Of a stretch of 64,000 nt of DNA, positions 50,166 through 59,392 are shown piece by piece. The translations under genes and the position numbers were made by a program. The stretch comes from Cognatiyoonia sediminum. Lineage in GTDB: Bacteria > Pseudomonadota > Alphaproteobacteria > Rhodobacterales > Rhodobacteraceae. The number at the start of each line of letters is the position of its first letter. The stretch's first letter is position 1. The stretch lies in contig NZ_FQXB01000005.1 of the NCBI RefSeq assembly GCF_900129845.1, positions 118,366-182,365 on the forward strand, read 5' to 3'. The notes beneath the pieces are model-generated. The model made no database searches. It worked only from the letters and a program-made list of their open reading frames with translations, and was not told the origin of the DNA.

Positions 50166-51689
50166 ATGAAAGACCTGACCGTACAGCCTTCGATTGGCTT
50201 TGAGCTCCCGGAGGTTTTTCAGGGAAAACACTTGATCGCGGGTGAATGGGTTTCAGAAGGCGATACTTTTGATCGCATTTCCCCTTCGCATGGTGTGGTT
50301 GTTAGCCGCTCCGCGAAGGGCGATGAGGCAATGACAGAGCGCGCGATCGCCGCGGCACGCGAAACTTTCGATTCTGGCGCCTGGAGCCGGATTTCCGGCA
50401 AGGAACGCGCCGCTGCTTTGTTGAAGGTCGCAGACCTAATCGAAGCCAATGTGGACCGCATCGCAGTTCAGGAATCCTTGGAAAGTGGAAAGCCCATCAG
50501 CCAAGCAAGGGGCGAGGTTGGGGGAGCCGCTGACCTTTGGCGCTATGCCGCGTCCCTCGCGCGGACCACGCACGGTGACAGCCACAACACCTTGGGTGAG
50601 GACATGTTGGGCGTTGTGGTCAAAGACCCCATCGGTGTCGTTTCGATTATCACCCCGTGGAATTTCCCGTTCTGGATCCTATCCCAGAAACTACCCTTTG
50701 CATTGGCAGCGGGTTGTACTGTTGTTGTGAAACCGTCCGAAATGACTCCCTCTTCGACCGTGATGATGGGAGAGCTGTTAGTAGAAGCCGGTCTCCCTGC
50801 CGGCGTGTGCAACATCGTGCTTGGATATGGGCAACCCGTTGGCAGCGTCATGTCTACACACAAGGATGTGGACATGGTGACGTTCACCGGCTCAACGGCG
50901 GTCGGTAAACTGATCACTGAAGCCTCGGCTGGGACTTTGAAGAAAGTCGCCTTGGAACTTGGCGGTAAGAACCCACAAGTGATTTTCCCCGACGCCGATT
51001 TGGATAACGCCACAGATGCCGTAACTTTTGGCGTCTATTTCAACGTGGGTCAGTGTTGTAACTCGTCGAGCCGTATCATCGTTCACGAAGACATCGCCGA
51101 GGATTTCGTTGCGCGGGTCGTCGCACTCTCTCGAAAGGTCAAATTCGGTGATCCGATGGACCCAGAAACTCAAGTTGGTGCGATTGTCACGGCGGAGCAT
51201 AACGCGAAGATCGACGGCTATGTGCAGAAGGCCGTTCAAGCTGGTGCAAGAGTGGAAATCGGCGGAGCGACTTTGGCTGTCGACGGTCTAGGCGAACAGT
51301 TCTATCAGCCAACTGTTGTGAGTGGAGTCACCGCCGATATGGCGATTGCGCGCGAGGAGGTTTTTGGGCCGGTTTTGACGGTCCTCACTTTCCGCACCTT
51401 GGACGAAGCCATAGCGTTAACAAATGACAGCGACTATGGTCTTTCGGCTGGTGTTTGGAGCGACGATATTCACACCTGCCTTGAGTTTGCCCGCCGCGCT
51501 GATGCGGGAACGGTTTGGACGAATACGTGGATGGATGGGTATCCTGAACTCGCCTTTGGAGGCATGAAGCAATCCGGCCAAGGTCGGGAAATCGGGCGTT
51601 ACGGATTTGAAGAATTTCTTGAAGTGAAGTCGCTTGTGATGCGGGTGGGCCGAGATAGCCGTGCGCCGTGGGTCAATTCAGGCGATTGA
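50166..51689 (+). CDS. NAD(P)-dependent aldehyde dehydrogenase
   Basis: 507 aa from ATG 50166 with GAAGGA upstream. Active-site Cys lies in Val-Gly-Gln-Cys-Cys (297/298) and the general base Glu in Leu-Glu-Leu-Gly-Gly-Lys; Pro-Trp-Asn-Phe-Pro and Phe-Thr-Gly-Ser-Thr-Ala-Val-Gly hold the cofactor. It would oxidise the aldehyde made by a cluster GMC enzyme to the acid that the CoA-transferase takes (inference). Confidence 0.92.
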   Translation: MKDLTVQPSIGFELPEVFQGKHLIAGEWVSEGDTFDRISPSHGVVVSRSAKGDEAMTERAIAAARETFDSGAWSRISGKERAAALLKVADLIEANVDRIAVQESLESGKPISQARGEVGGAADLWRYAASLARTTHGDSHNTLGEDMLGVVVKDPIGVVSIITPWNFPFWILSQKLPFALAAGCTVVVKPSEMTPSSTVMMGELLVEAGLPAGVCNIVLGYGQPVGSVMSTHKDVDMVTFTGSTAVGKLITEASAGTLKKVALELGGKNPQVIFPDADLDNATDAVTFGVYFNVGQCCNSSSRIIVHEDIAEDFVARVVALSRKVKFGDPMDPETQVGAIVTAEHNAKIDGYVQKAVQAGARVEIGGATLAVDGLGEQFYQPTVVSGVTADMAIAREEVFGPVLTVLTFRTLDEAIALTNDSDYGLSAGVWSDDIHTCLEFARRADAGTVWTNTWMDGYPELAFGGMKQSGQGREIGRYGFEEFLEVKSLVMRVGRDSRAPWVNSGD

Positions 51690-51698
51690 TCTGAACGG

Positions 51699-53192
51699 AT
51701 GGATGCGGATGTCATCATAATCGGGTCCGGCATGGGGGGTGCGACACTGGCAGCGTCACTCGCCCCCACGGGTCGGCGCATTCTCATTCTGGAGCGAGGC
51801 GAAAGGCTTCAGCCGTCGGCTCAGGATCGTGACCCAAACGCGATCTTTGGGGAAGGTACTTTCCGGCCTAATGAAACTTGGCTAGATGGCACCGACAAAC
51901 CCTTCAATCCGGGTAACTACTACTACGTCGGTGGCAATTCGAAGATTTACGGTGCAGTCCTTATCCGCTATCGCGCCGAGGATTTTGAGCCAATTGAACA
52001 CTTTGGCGGCTCAACACCCGGTTGGCCGATCAGTTACGCTGATTTAGAGACAGATTATCAAGCTGCGGAGGATTTGTACGCTGTCCGTGGGACGATTACC
52101 GAAGACCCGACAGAACCACCTCATTCGGGGGGCTATGCTCATCAACCGGTCCCAGATGAACCAGATATCACCGAACTGCGCCACCGTCTGAAAAGGGCAG
52201 GCCTGACCCCGTGCAGCCTACCTTTAGGCGTTGACATCGACGAATGGCTCGACGGCGGGCAGACCACGTGGGACGCTTTCCCGAACACTGGCGAAGGCAA
52301 AATGGACGCTGAGACAGGCGGGCTAAAGGCCGCGCTACGACATGATAACGTCAAGCTTAAGACAGGCTGCCGCGTCGCCAGTTTGAAGACGGACACTGAC
52401 GGCAAGATTTCAGCGGTAATTTGTGAAACCACAAATGGAACCGAAACACTGCGAGCACCGATAGTTGTTTTGGCAGCGGGGGCGGTCCAATCGGCGGCTT
52501 TGCTGCTGGCATCTGCAAATGAAGGTAATCCAAACGGTCTGGCCAATTCCTCCGATCAGGTCGGTCGGAACTTTATGAACCACAACTGTTCTGCTGTCCT
52601 TGCAATGCATCCCCTGCGAAAGAACAGGTCGGTCTACCAAAAGACCCTGATGGTGAACGATTTCTATCTGAAGGACGGGAACAAACCTCCGCTCGGCAAC
52701 ATCCAGATGCTGGGCAAAATCACGGGGTCTATTTTGGCGGCAAGTTCGAAATTGCCTAAACCGCTGGCTAATCTCATTGCGGCGCGGAGTTTCGACTTCT
52801 ATGCGATGTCAGAGGACTTGCCGAACCCCGAAAGCCGCGTCACCCTGAAAGACGGTCTAATCAAACTGGATTGGCAACGTTCTAATTGGGAAGCACATGA
52901 GCGATTGGTCAAAGAACTAAAGCGTAAGTTGAAAGCGGCTGGATTTCCGATCGTTCTCTCGCAACCCTTTGATCGCCGAACGCCGTCGCACCAATGCGGG
53001 ACGGCTCGCATGGGAGATGATCCAACTTCGAGCGTCGTAGATAGCTTTTGTCGCAGCCATGACCATGAAAACCTGTTCATTGTTGACGCATCGGTCTTGC
53101 CGACGTCTGCTGCTGTGAACCCAGCCCTTACAATCGCAGCACTTGCGCTTCGCGCTGGGCGGCACATGACCGAGACGGAGTTTGTATCGTGA
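51699..53192 (+). CDS. GMC-family FAD oxidoreductase, first copy
   Basis: 497 aa. Dinucleotide-binding Ile-Ile-Ile-Gly-Ser-Gly-Met-Gly-Gly-Ala at the N-terminus, Tyr-Val-Gly-Gly-Asn-Ser-Lys in the FAD loop and His-Gln-Cys-Gly-Thr-Ala-Arg-Met-Gly near the end, with Asn-Pro-Ala-Leu-Thr-Ile. This is the sugar/sterol-type branch that oxidises alcohols. No signal peptide. It overlaps the second GMC gene by four bases but is only distantly similar to it. Confidence 0.88.
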   Translation: MDADVIIIGSGMGGATLAASLAPTGRRILILERGERLQPSAQDRDPNAIFGEGTFRPNETWLDGTDKPFNPGNYYYVGGNSKIYGAVLIRYRAEDFEPIEHFGGSTPGWPISYADLETDYQAAEDLYAVRGTITEDPTEPPHSGGYAHQPVPDEPDITELRHRLKRAGLTPCSLPLGVDIDEWLDGGQTTWDAFPNTGEGKMDAETGGLKAALRHDNVKLKTGCRVASLKTDTDGKISAVICETTNGTETLRAPIVVLAAGAVQSAALLLASANEGNPNGLANSSDQVGRNFMNHNCSAVLAMHPLRKNRSVYQKTLMVNDFYLKDGNKPPLGNIQMLGKITGSILAASSKLPKPLANLIAARSFDFYAMSEDLPNPESRVTLKDGLIKLDWQRSNWEAHERLVKELKRKLKAAGFPIVLSQPFDRRTPSHQCGTARMGDDPTSSVVDSFCRSHDHENLFIVDASVLPTSAAVNPALTIAALALRAGRHMTETEFVS

Positions 53193-54784
53193 GCGACAAA
53201 GGATACGATTTCATTGTGATCGGTGGCGGGTCTGCCGGATCTGTCGTTGCATCGCGCCTGTCCGAAAATCCCGATGTGACCGTGCTTTTGTTGGAAGCAG
53301 GTGGCAGTGACCGGCATCCGTTTTTCCACCTTCCCGCTGGCTTTGCCAAGATGACCAAGGGCATCGGTTCCTGGGGTTGGTCGACAGTTCCCCAGCGGTC
53401 GATGCAGAACAAAGTATTCAACTACACACAGGCCAAAGTGATTGGCGGCGGGTCCGCTATCAATGCACAGATCTACACGCGTGGCGCCGTTCAGGACTAT
53501 GATGAATGGCGTCAGCTCGGCTGTGAAGGGTGGAGCTATCAGGATGTTCTTCCCTACTTCAAGAAATCCGAAGACAATGACACCTATGAGGGCGAATTCC
53601 ACGGCAAGGGCGGCCCGCTCGGTGTCTCTATGCCCTCAGCCCCTTTGCCGATTTGTGATGCTTTCATTGAAGCCGCAGCGCAGTTGGGTATTCCCAAAAC
53701 CACGGATGTGAACGGTGCGCGGCAGGATGGCGCGGGCTATTACCAGCTTACCCAACGCAACGCCCGCCGGTCCTCCGCTGCTATGGCTTTCCTCGCGCCC
53801 GCGCGGTCGCGGCCAAACTTAACCGTGCAGATGCAAGCGCAGGGCCGCCGTATCAAGGTTGAGGGCGGCAAGGTGGTTGGTGTCGAAATGGCAGATGGCA
53901 CCATGATCCATGCGGACCGGGAGGTGATCTTGTCGTCAGGTGCGATCGGCTCTCCTCGATTGCTGCAATTGTCGGGAATTGGTCCTGCTGATCACCTCAA
54001 GAGTATCGGGATAGATGTTGTCTTTGACCAACCGGAAGTGGGATTGAACCTGCAAGATCACCTCGACCTCTACGCGATCTGCGAGGTGACGGGACCGCAC
54101 ACATATGACCGTTACGCCAAACTGCACCTCTCTGCCTTCGCTGGCCTGCAATATCTGTTCACGCGAAAAGGTCCTGTCGCATCTAGCCTCTTTGAAACAG
54201 GCGGCTTTTGGTACGCGGATGAAAACGCGCGGTCTCCTGATATTCAAATGCACCTTGGCCTAGGGACGGGGATCGAGGCGGGCGTTGAAGCCATGCCGAA
54301 TGGCGGTGTGACGCTGAATGCATGCCACCTGCGTCCAAGGTCGCGCGGGTCCGTGCGTCTGAAGAGTGACAACCCAGCGGATATGCCGTTGATCGACCCC
54401 AACTACCTTTCCGACCCTTATGATCGGGAAATGTCGATCCGTGGTCTGAAGCTGGTTCAGAACATTCTGAGCCAAGACGCGTTGAAGCCTTACATCCTCG
54501 CTGAACGTCTGCCAGGGCCCGATGTGCAAACCGATAAAGACTATTTCAACTTCATCTGCGTTCACTCGAAAACGTCGCACCACTGCGCTGGTACCTGCCG
54601 TATGGGGAGTGATGACGCAGCTGTATTGGACCCACGTTTGCGGTTCAAAGGGATCGACGGTTTGCGCGTTGCCGATGCCTCGATCATGCCGCAGGTCAAT
54701 TCCTCTAACACCAATGCGCCTTCGATTATGATCGGCGAAAAGGCCGCCGATATGATCAAACAAGACCAAGGGATGATGCCATGA
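53189..54784 (+). CDS. GMC-family FAD oxidoreductase, choline-dehydrogenase-like
   Basis: 531 aa. Val-Ile-Gly-Gly-Gly-Ser-Ala-Gly-Ser-Val at the start, Val-Ile-Gly-Gly-Gly-Ser-Ala-Ile-Asn-Ala for FAD and Ser-His-His-Cys-Ala-Gly-Thr-Cys-Arg-Met-Gly near the C-terminus fit choline dehydrogenase-like GMC enzymes. Having two GMC genes of different branches in one operon suggests two oxidation steps. ATGA-type overlaps occur on both sides. Confidence 0.9.
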   Translation: MSDKGYDFIVIGGGSAGSVVASRLSENPDVTVLLLEAGGSDRHPFFHLPAGFAKMTKGIGSWGWSTVPQRSMQNKVFNYTQAKVIGGGSAINAQIYTRGAVQDYDEWRQLGCEGWSYQDVLPYFKKSEDNDTYEGEFHGKGGPLGVSMPSAPLPICDAFIEAAAQLGIPKTTDVNGARQDGAGYYQLTQRNARRSSAAMAFLAPARSRPNLTVQMQAQGRRIKVEGGKVVGVEMADGTMIHADREVILSSGAIGSPRLLQLSGIGPADHLKSIGIDVVFDQPEVGLNLQDHLDLYAICEVTGPHTYDRYAKLHLSAFAGLQYLFTRKGPVASSLFETGGFWYADENARSPDIQMHLGLGTGIEAGVEAMPNGGVTLNACHLRPRSRGSVRLKSDNPADMPLIDPNYLSDPYDREMSIRGLKLVQNILSQDALKPYILAERLPGPDVQTDKDYFNFICVHSKTSHHCAGTCRMGSDDAAVLDPRLRFKGIDGLRVADASIMPQVNSSNTNAPSIMIGEKAADMIKQDQGMMP

Positions 54785-55089
54785 TCCGCCATATTGTGCT
54801 GACGAGATTTAAGCCGGATACCTCAGACGAAAAGATTGCCGAAATCTATGCTGGGCTAGCCGGTGTCGCCAAGCGACTAGAAGGCGCACAAGACTTTCGG
54901 GGCGGGCGTTCCGAAAGCCCAGAGCAGATTGAGCGCGGGTATATGCACGGTTTCACCATCGATTTTGACGATTGGGCCGCGCTGCAAAGATACAGCGATG
55001 ACGAAGAACACAAATCATACGGTGCGCAGTTGGTTGAGAATGCTGTCGGCGGGATCGACGGTATCCTGGTTTTGGATTTAGATGTCTAA
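54781..55089 (+). CDS. Dabb (stress-responsive A/B barrel) domain protein
   Basis: 102 aa. It opens Met-Ile-Arg-His-Ile-Val-Leu-Thr-Arg-Phe-Lys and ends with Tyr-Ser-Asp-Asp-Glu-Glu-His-Lys-Ser-Tyr then Val-Leu-Asp-Leu, the usual Dabb pattern. Small dimeric barrels of this kind bind or act on oxidised or aromatic compounds. It overlaps the GMC gene and sits before the LacI gene. Confidence 0.85.
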   Translation: MIRHIVLTRFKPDTSDEKIAEIYAGLAGVAKRLEGAQDFRGGRSESPEQIERGYMHGFTIDFDDWAALQRYSDDEEHKSYGAQLVENAVGGIDGILVLDLDV

Positions 55090-55121
55090 GGCAAGAGTTG
55101 GAAAGCGGAGCTAAACCACTG

Positions 55122-56123
55122 ATGCGTCACCGCCCCACTATATTGGATGTCGCCAAACAGGCCGGTGTCTCAAAATCGACGGTGAGCCTCGTTCTGCAAG
55201 GCAATGCCGCCGTCAAAGAATCTACGCGCGTGGCTGTGCGTAAGGCCATGGCGGACATTGGTTATGTCTACAACCGCTCTGCCGCGACGTTGCGATCTGC
55301 CTCCTCTGGTTTGATCGGATTGGTGATCAACGATCTGCGAAATCCGTTCTTTACCGAATTCGCTGCCCTGTTTCAGATGGAACTCGCACGGCACGGCTTT
55401 GCGACCGTTCTTGCCAATTCTGACGAAGATCCTGCGCTGCAGGTGCAGATGATCTCATCCTTGGTCGAGCATGGTGTCTCTGGTTTCATCATCTCACCCA
55501 GCTATGGCGGTGATGAGGAGGCGTTGGCGATTTTGAATGCAGCCCAAACGCCGACAATGCAAGTTTTCCGATCTTTGGCTGGGCCCGAGTGCCACCACCC
55601 GTTCATCGCACCCGACTATCAGCATGGCAGTCAGTTAGCGGCCGAGCATTTGTTTGCCAAAGGCCGCAAGCAAGTGGCCTTCCTTGGAGGCCTAGAAGGG
55701 CGCCCCGTGACAGAAGAAAGGATGAGTGGTTACCTTCAGGTTCTAAAGAAACGTGGTGACGAACCAATTATTCTTACCGGCCAAGCCACACGCACCTTTG
55801 GTAAAGAGACCATCAGCAAGCTAAGGCAAGACCACCCAGATGTAGACGGTGTCATCTGCTTCAATGACCTCGTGGCTCTTGGTGTTTTGTCAGCCTGTGC
55901 AGAAGAAGGCATCGCGGTCGGCGCCGACCTTAAAGTTGTTGGTTTTGACGATATCGAAGACTGTCAGGACAGCTATCCGCCCTTGTCTTCGATTAGCAGT
56001 AACATTCCGGAATTTGCAAAAGCGACGGCGCAGCAAATTTTGGGGTGGATCAAAGAGGATGAAAAGCCAAAGCCGTTGGTGCGGTCACCTGTTGAATTGA
56101 TTGAGCGGGCATCAAGCCGATGA
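55122..56123 (+). CDS. LacI-family regulator of the catabolic cluster
   Basis: 333 aa from ATG 55122; a TTG at 55098 is in frame. The HTH is Thr-Ile-Leu-Asp-Val-Ala-Lys-Gln-Ala-Gly-Val-Ser-Lys-Ser-Thr-Val-Ser and a sugar-binding-like effector domain follows (Gly-Leu-Ile-Gly-Leu-Val-Ile-Asn-Asp, Val-Gly-Phe-Asp-Asp-Ile). It is embedded in the operon and probably represses it by binding the palindromes at 47752-47784. Confidence 0.9.
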   Translation: MRHRPTILDVAKQAGVSKSTVSLVLQGNAAVKESTRVAVRKAMADIGYVYNRSAATLRSASSGLIGLVINDLRNPFFTEFAALFQMELARHGFATVLANSDEDPALQVQMISSLVEHGVSGFIISPSYGGDEEALAILNAAQTPTMQVFRSLAGPECHHPFIAPDYQHGSQLAAEHLFAKGRKQVAFLGGLEGRPVTEERMSGYLQVLKKRGDEPIILTGQATRTFGKETISKLRQDHPDVDGVICFNDLVALGVLSACAEEGIAVGADLKVVGFDDIEDCQDSYPPLSSISSNIPEFAKATAQQILGWIKEDEKPKPLVRSPVELIERASSR

Positions 56124-56145
56124 GGCGTTTACGGAGGTTCACACA

Positions 56146-57312
56146 ATGAAAGAGGTTCGCGTTGCAGTGCTCGGGGCTGCCGGCTGGATGGGCCGCGTTC
56201 ACACGATGGCCTATCAGACGTTCCCGCATTTCTTCGGTGAAAGCGGAGGAACCGCGCGTGTGACCGCTTTGGTCGGCAATGACCCCAATACGATGGATGA
56301 TCTTGCGTTTCGGGCGCCGGGCGCCAAGCTTCTGACGGACTGGAAAGTGGCGGTGAACGACCCCGAGGTCGATCTTGTCGACATCTGCCTGCCTGACAGC
56401 CTCCACTATGAGGTGGCCAAAGCCGCATTATTGGCTGGCAAACACGTATTCTGCGAAAAACCTCTTGCCGACACAGCCGAGCAGGCCAGAGAACTGGCCG
56501 ACATCGCCAAAGAGAAAGGCATCATCACGCGCGTCGGGCACGCCTTCCCGCGCAACCCCGTGCATGATCTGGCGAAAGAGATCATCGATGCAGGCGAAAT
56601 CGGTGAGATCAAGCTCTTCAAAGCTTGCCAGCACATCGACATCTACGGTGACCCCTTGGCCCCTTACATGTGGCGGGCGGATGGGGATTTGGCACCAACT
56701 GGCATCATTGGCGACACCGGCAGCCATGTGTTCAGCCTCATGGATTTTCTGGTTGGCCGCGTTTCGTCGCTGATTGCGGACTCTTACGTTGTCACCGACA
56801 AACGCCCCAAACTCGATGGGTTGGGTTACGGCGATGGCGTTTCGGAAATTCCGGATGGCACCGAATGGGGCAATATCACCAATCCCGATGGCACCAACAT
56901 CATGTGCACGTTTGAAGGCGGCGCGAAAGGGTTGATCGATTTCAGTCGTGTCGCGACAGGCCGCAAGTTCATCCAGACCTATGAGGTCTATGGCACCAAA
57001 GGTAGCCTTGTTTATGACTATGACGAAGTAAACCGCATTCGGTTTTATTCGAATGATGACAAGGCGGGCCGTCGCGGCTTTCGCGAAATCGATGTCGGGC
57101 CAGAGCATGAAACTTTTGCCAAGTTCCTGCCGCTTCCGAATTTTGCGCTGGGCTACAACGAAAGCAAAATCATCGAAGTGGCGGAAGTCATAAAATCGAT
57201 CGCCACCAACCAACCCATGTGGCCGACCTTTGAGAATGGCCATCACATTTGCCAAATCGTTGATGCTTGCATGACATCGTCCGAGCAAAAACGCTGGGTC
57301 GATATTCTCTAG
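56146..57312 (+). CDS. Gfo/Idh/MocA-family NAD(P)-dependent oxidoreductase
   Basis: 388 aa from ATG 56146 with GGAGG upstream. Val-Leu-Gly-Ala-Ala-Gly-Trp-Met-Gly is the nucleotide loop and Phe-Cys-Glu-Lys-Pro-Leu-Ala carries the catalytic Lys; Asp-Thr-Gly-Ser-His follows in the substrate domain. Members oxidise ring hydroxyls of sugars and inositols, so a cyclic polyol or sugar-like substrate is likely. Confidence 0.92.
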   Translation: MKEVRVAVLGAAGWMGRVHTMAYQTFPHFFGESGGTARVTALVGNDPNTMDDLAFRAPGAKLLTDWKVAVNDPEVDLVDICLPDSLHYEVAKAALLAGKHVFCEKPLADTAEQARELADIAKEKGIITRVGHAFPRNPVHDLAKEIIDAGEIGEIKLFKACQHIDIYGDPLAPYMWRADGDLAPTGIIGDTGSHVFSLMDFLVGRVSSLIADSYVVTDKRPKLDGLGYGDGVSEIPDGTEWGNITNPDGTNIMCTFEGGAKGLIDFSRVATGRKFIQTYEVYGTKGSLVYDYDEVNRIRFYSNDDKAGRRGFREIDVGPEHETFAKFLPLPNFALGYNESKIIEVAEVIKSIATNQPMWPTFENGHHICQIVDACMTSSEQKRWVDIL

Positions 57313-57328
57313 TTTGAAAGGACACTCT

Positions 57329-59383
57329 GTGGCTCTTGCCCTGTCACAAGACATTCTGGATGCGCTCACCGATGTGCAAATGCCGCGGTTGGAGGCGGAG
57401 CCTGGTGCACTCGAAACGTTGACGGTGGGCGAACATACAATGCCCGTCTACCGCGCTCAGGCCGTTGTCATTGGCAGCGGCGCGGCAGGTTTGCGGGCGG
57501 CGGTGGAAATGAAACGGCGCGGTTTAGACGTCACCATCATCAGCCAAAGCGCATGGGGCGGGACGTCGGCCTGTTCGGGGTCTGACAAGCAAACACTGCA
57601 CACAGCAAACACCAAAGATCAGGGCGACGATTTTCAGGACATGGCGAAGTCCATTCGAGCCGGTGGCGCAATGGATGAAGACACTGCTTATATCGAGGCC
57701 GTCGGGTCCATCCGCGCTATGGCCTCCTTGCAATATCTTGGCCTCCCCTTGCCGCAAGATGATCTTGGCGGAACCTTGCGCTATCAAACCGACCATGATG
57801 AGGTTGGTCGCGCGACTTCCTGCGGGCCACGTACCTCTCGACTGATGGTGAAGGTGCTCGCGGAAGAGGCCATTCGGCTCGGCATTCCGTTCTACAACCA
57901 CACGACTGCGATCAAAGTTCTTGAGAGCGACGGCCATGTCTGCGGCGTGCTTGCCATGCGTCCAAAGCAGATGGATGACGCCAACCCGCTGGGTTTGGCA
58001 GTTTACACGTGCGACAAGCTTGTCATCGCTGCCGGCGGCCCAGGCGAGCTCTATCGTGATAGTGTTTTTCCGAATGGGTGTTTCGGCACGTTGGGATTTG
58101 CTCTGGAAGCGGGGCTCGAACTCACAAACATCACTGAAAGCCAATTCGGCATCGGAACACGGCGCGAAGGCTTCCCTTGGAACCTTTCGGGGACGTATGT
58201 GCAAGTGATCCCGCACATTTATTCGGTTGATGAAGAAGGCGTCGAGCACCATTTCCTCGCAGATTACTACCGAACTACACAGGAAATGGCGTCCAACGTG
58301 TTCCGCAAAGGATACCAATGGCCGTTCCACGCCAGCCGAATGCTCAATTTCCAGTCGAGCTTGGTGGACCTCGCGATCTTTCGCGAAGGGGAAAAGGGGC
58401 GCAAAGTCTATATGGATTTCAACCGAAATCCCCTTCCCATACCGGGCGATCTAGACTTTGGCGTCGACCGGTTAGACGATGATGTGTCCACTTATCTCAA
58501 GACGGCGGGTGCAGATCATGACCTCCCAATTGACCGCTTGAAGCACATGAACCCGCTCGCGATCGAACTCTATAAACGGTACAAAGTCGACATCACCAAA
58601 GACCCGTTGGAGTTCGCGGTCAACAATCAGCATATGAACGGTGGCATTGCGGTCGACACCTGGGGGCGTACCAATGTGCCCGGTATCTACGCTGTCGGAG
58701 AAGCATCCGGCACCCATGGCGCGACCCGGCCGGGCGGCTCGGCCTTGAACGCAGGGCAGGTGTTCGGCACGCGAGTTGCCGAACATGCGGCGGCGAACAC
58801 CGCAATGGTTTCAAATGAGACGGACATGGCGAAAGCCGTCCTACACGCGGTCGAAGACTTTAACTCTGCCGCTAGTGAAGACGTTGCCCTCTCGATCAAA
58901 TCGGTCCGCGATGAGGTGCAGGCCCGAATGAGCGATCATGCCGGTATTTTGTGCACCCCAACCGCCGTCAGCACAGCATTGGGCGACGCCAGAAAACTCA
59001 ATGCGAAAATTCGCAAATATGGCATTGCGACATCGCGCAAAAATGAAACCGTTAGAGCCGTGCAATGGCAGCAAATGGCCTTGGCGTCTGAGGCAGTTCT
59101 GACGGCTCTGGATGAGTATATTTCTGCCGGAGGCGGAAGTCGCGGAGCCCGCGCGATCTGCGATCCGAATGGGGACTCGCTTCCTGAGTCTGTGCGTGGT
59201 CTACTCCATGATCTGCGGTTCCGAGCCGAACGAGACGAAGATAAAGGTGAGCAGATTACCGTTCGATTGACCGGAGATAGCTTTGTCATTGGTCGTCGGG
59301 CAAATAGACCCTTTGACGAAAGCGCGAAGTCGTTCTTTGAACGAGACTGGCCAGCATGGTTGACGGGCGCAATTTTTAAATAA
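57329..59383 (+). CDS. Fumarate reductase/succinate dehydrogenase-type flavoprotein
   Basis: 684 aa from GTG 57329 with AAAGGAC upstream (a TTG at 57314 is in frame). FAD loop Val-Val-Ile-Gly-Ser-Gly-Ala-Ala-Gly-Leu-Arg, then Gly-Gly-Thr-Ser-Ala-Cys-Ser-Gly, and a Gly-Ala-Thr-Arg-Pro-Gly-Gly-Ser-Ala-Leu-Asn substrate loop. The family includes soluble flavin dehydrogenases that act on many acids and ketones. It is last in the cluster and converges on the second LacI gene. Confidence 0.85.
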   Translation: MALALSQDILDALTDVQMPRLEAEPGALETLTVGEHTMPVYRAQAVVIGSGAAGLRAAVEMKRRGLDVTIISQSAWGGTSACSGSDKQTLHTANTKDQGDDFQDMAKSIRAGGAMDEDTAYIEAVGSIRAMASLQYLGLPLPQDDLGGTLRYQTDHDEVGRATSCGPRTSRLMVKVLAEEAIRLGIPFYNHTTAIKVLESDGHVCGVLAMRPKQMDDANPLGLAVYTCDKLVIAAGGPGELYRDSVFPNGCFGTLGFALEAGLELTNITESQFGIGTRREGFPWNLSGTYVQVIPHIYSVDEEGVEHHFLADYYRTTQEMASNVFRKGYQWPFHASRMLNFQSSLVDLAIFREGEKGRKVYMDFNRNPLPIPGDLDFGVDRLDDDVSTYLKTAGADHDLPIDRLKHMNPLAIELYKRYKVDITKDPLEFAVNNQHMNGGIAVDTWGRTNVPGIYAVGEASGTHGATRPGGSALNAGQVFGTRVAEHAAANTAMVSNETDMAKAVLHAVEDFNSAASEDVALSIKSVRDEVQARMSDHAGILCTPTAVSTALGDARKLNAKIRKYGIATSRKNETVRAVQWQQMALASEAVLTALDEYISAGGGSRGARAICDPNGDSLPESVRGLLHDLRFRAERDEDKGEQITVRLTGDSFVIGRRANRPFDESAKSFFERDWPAWLTGAIFK

Positions 59384-59392
59384 GTTCAGAAA

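Noticed and set aside
57524..58330. 268-codon frame antisense to the fumarate-reductase-type flavoprotein
   Set aside because: The opposite strand has intact FAD and substrate motifs across the whole length; no ribosome site on this one.
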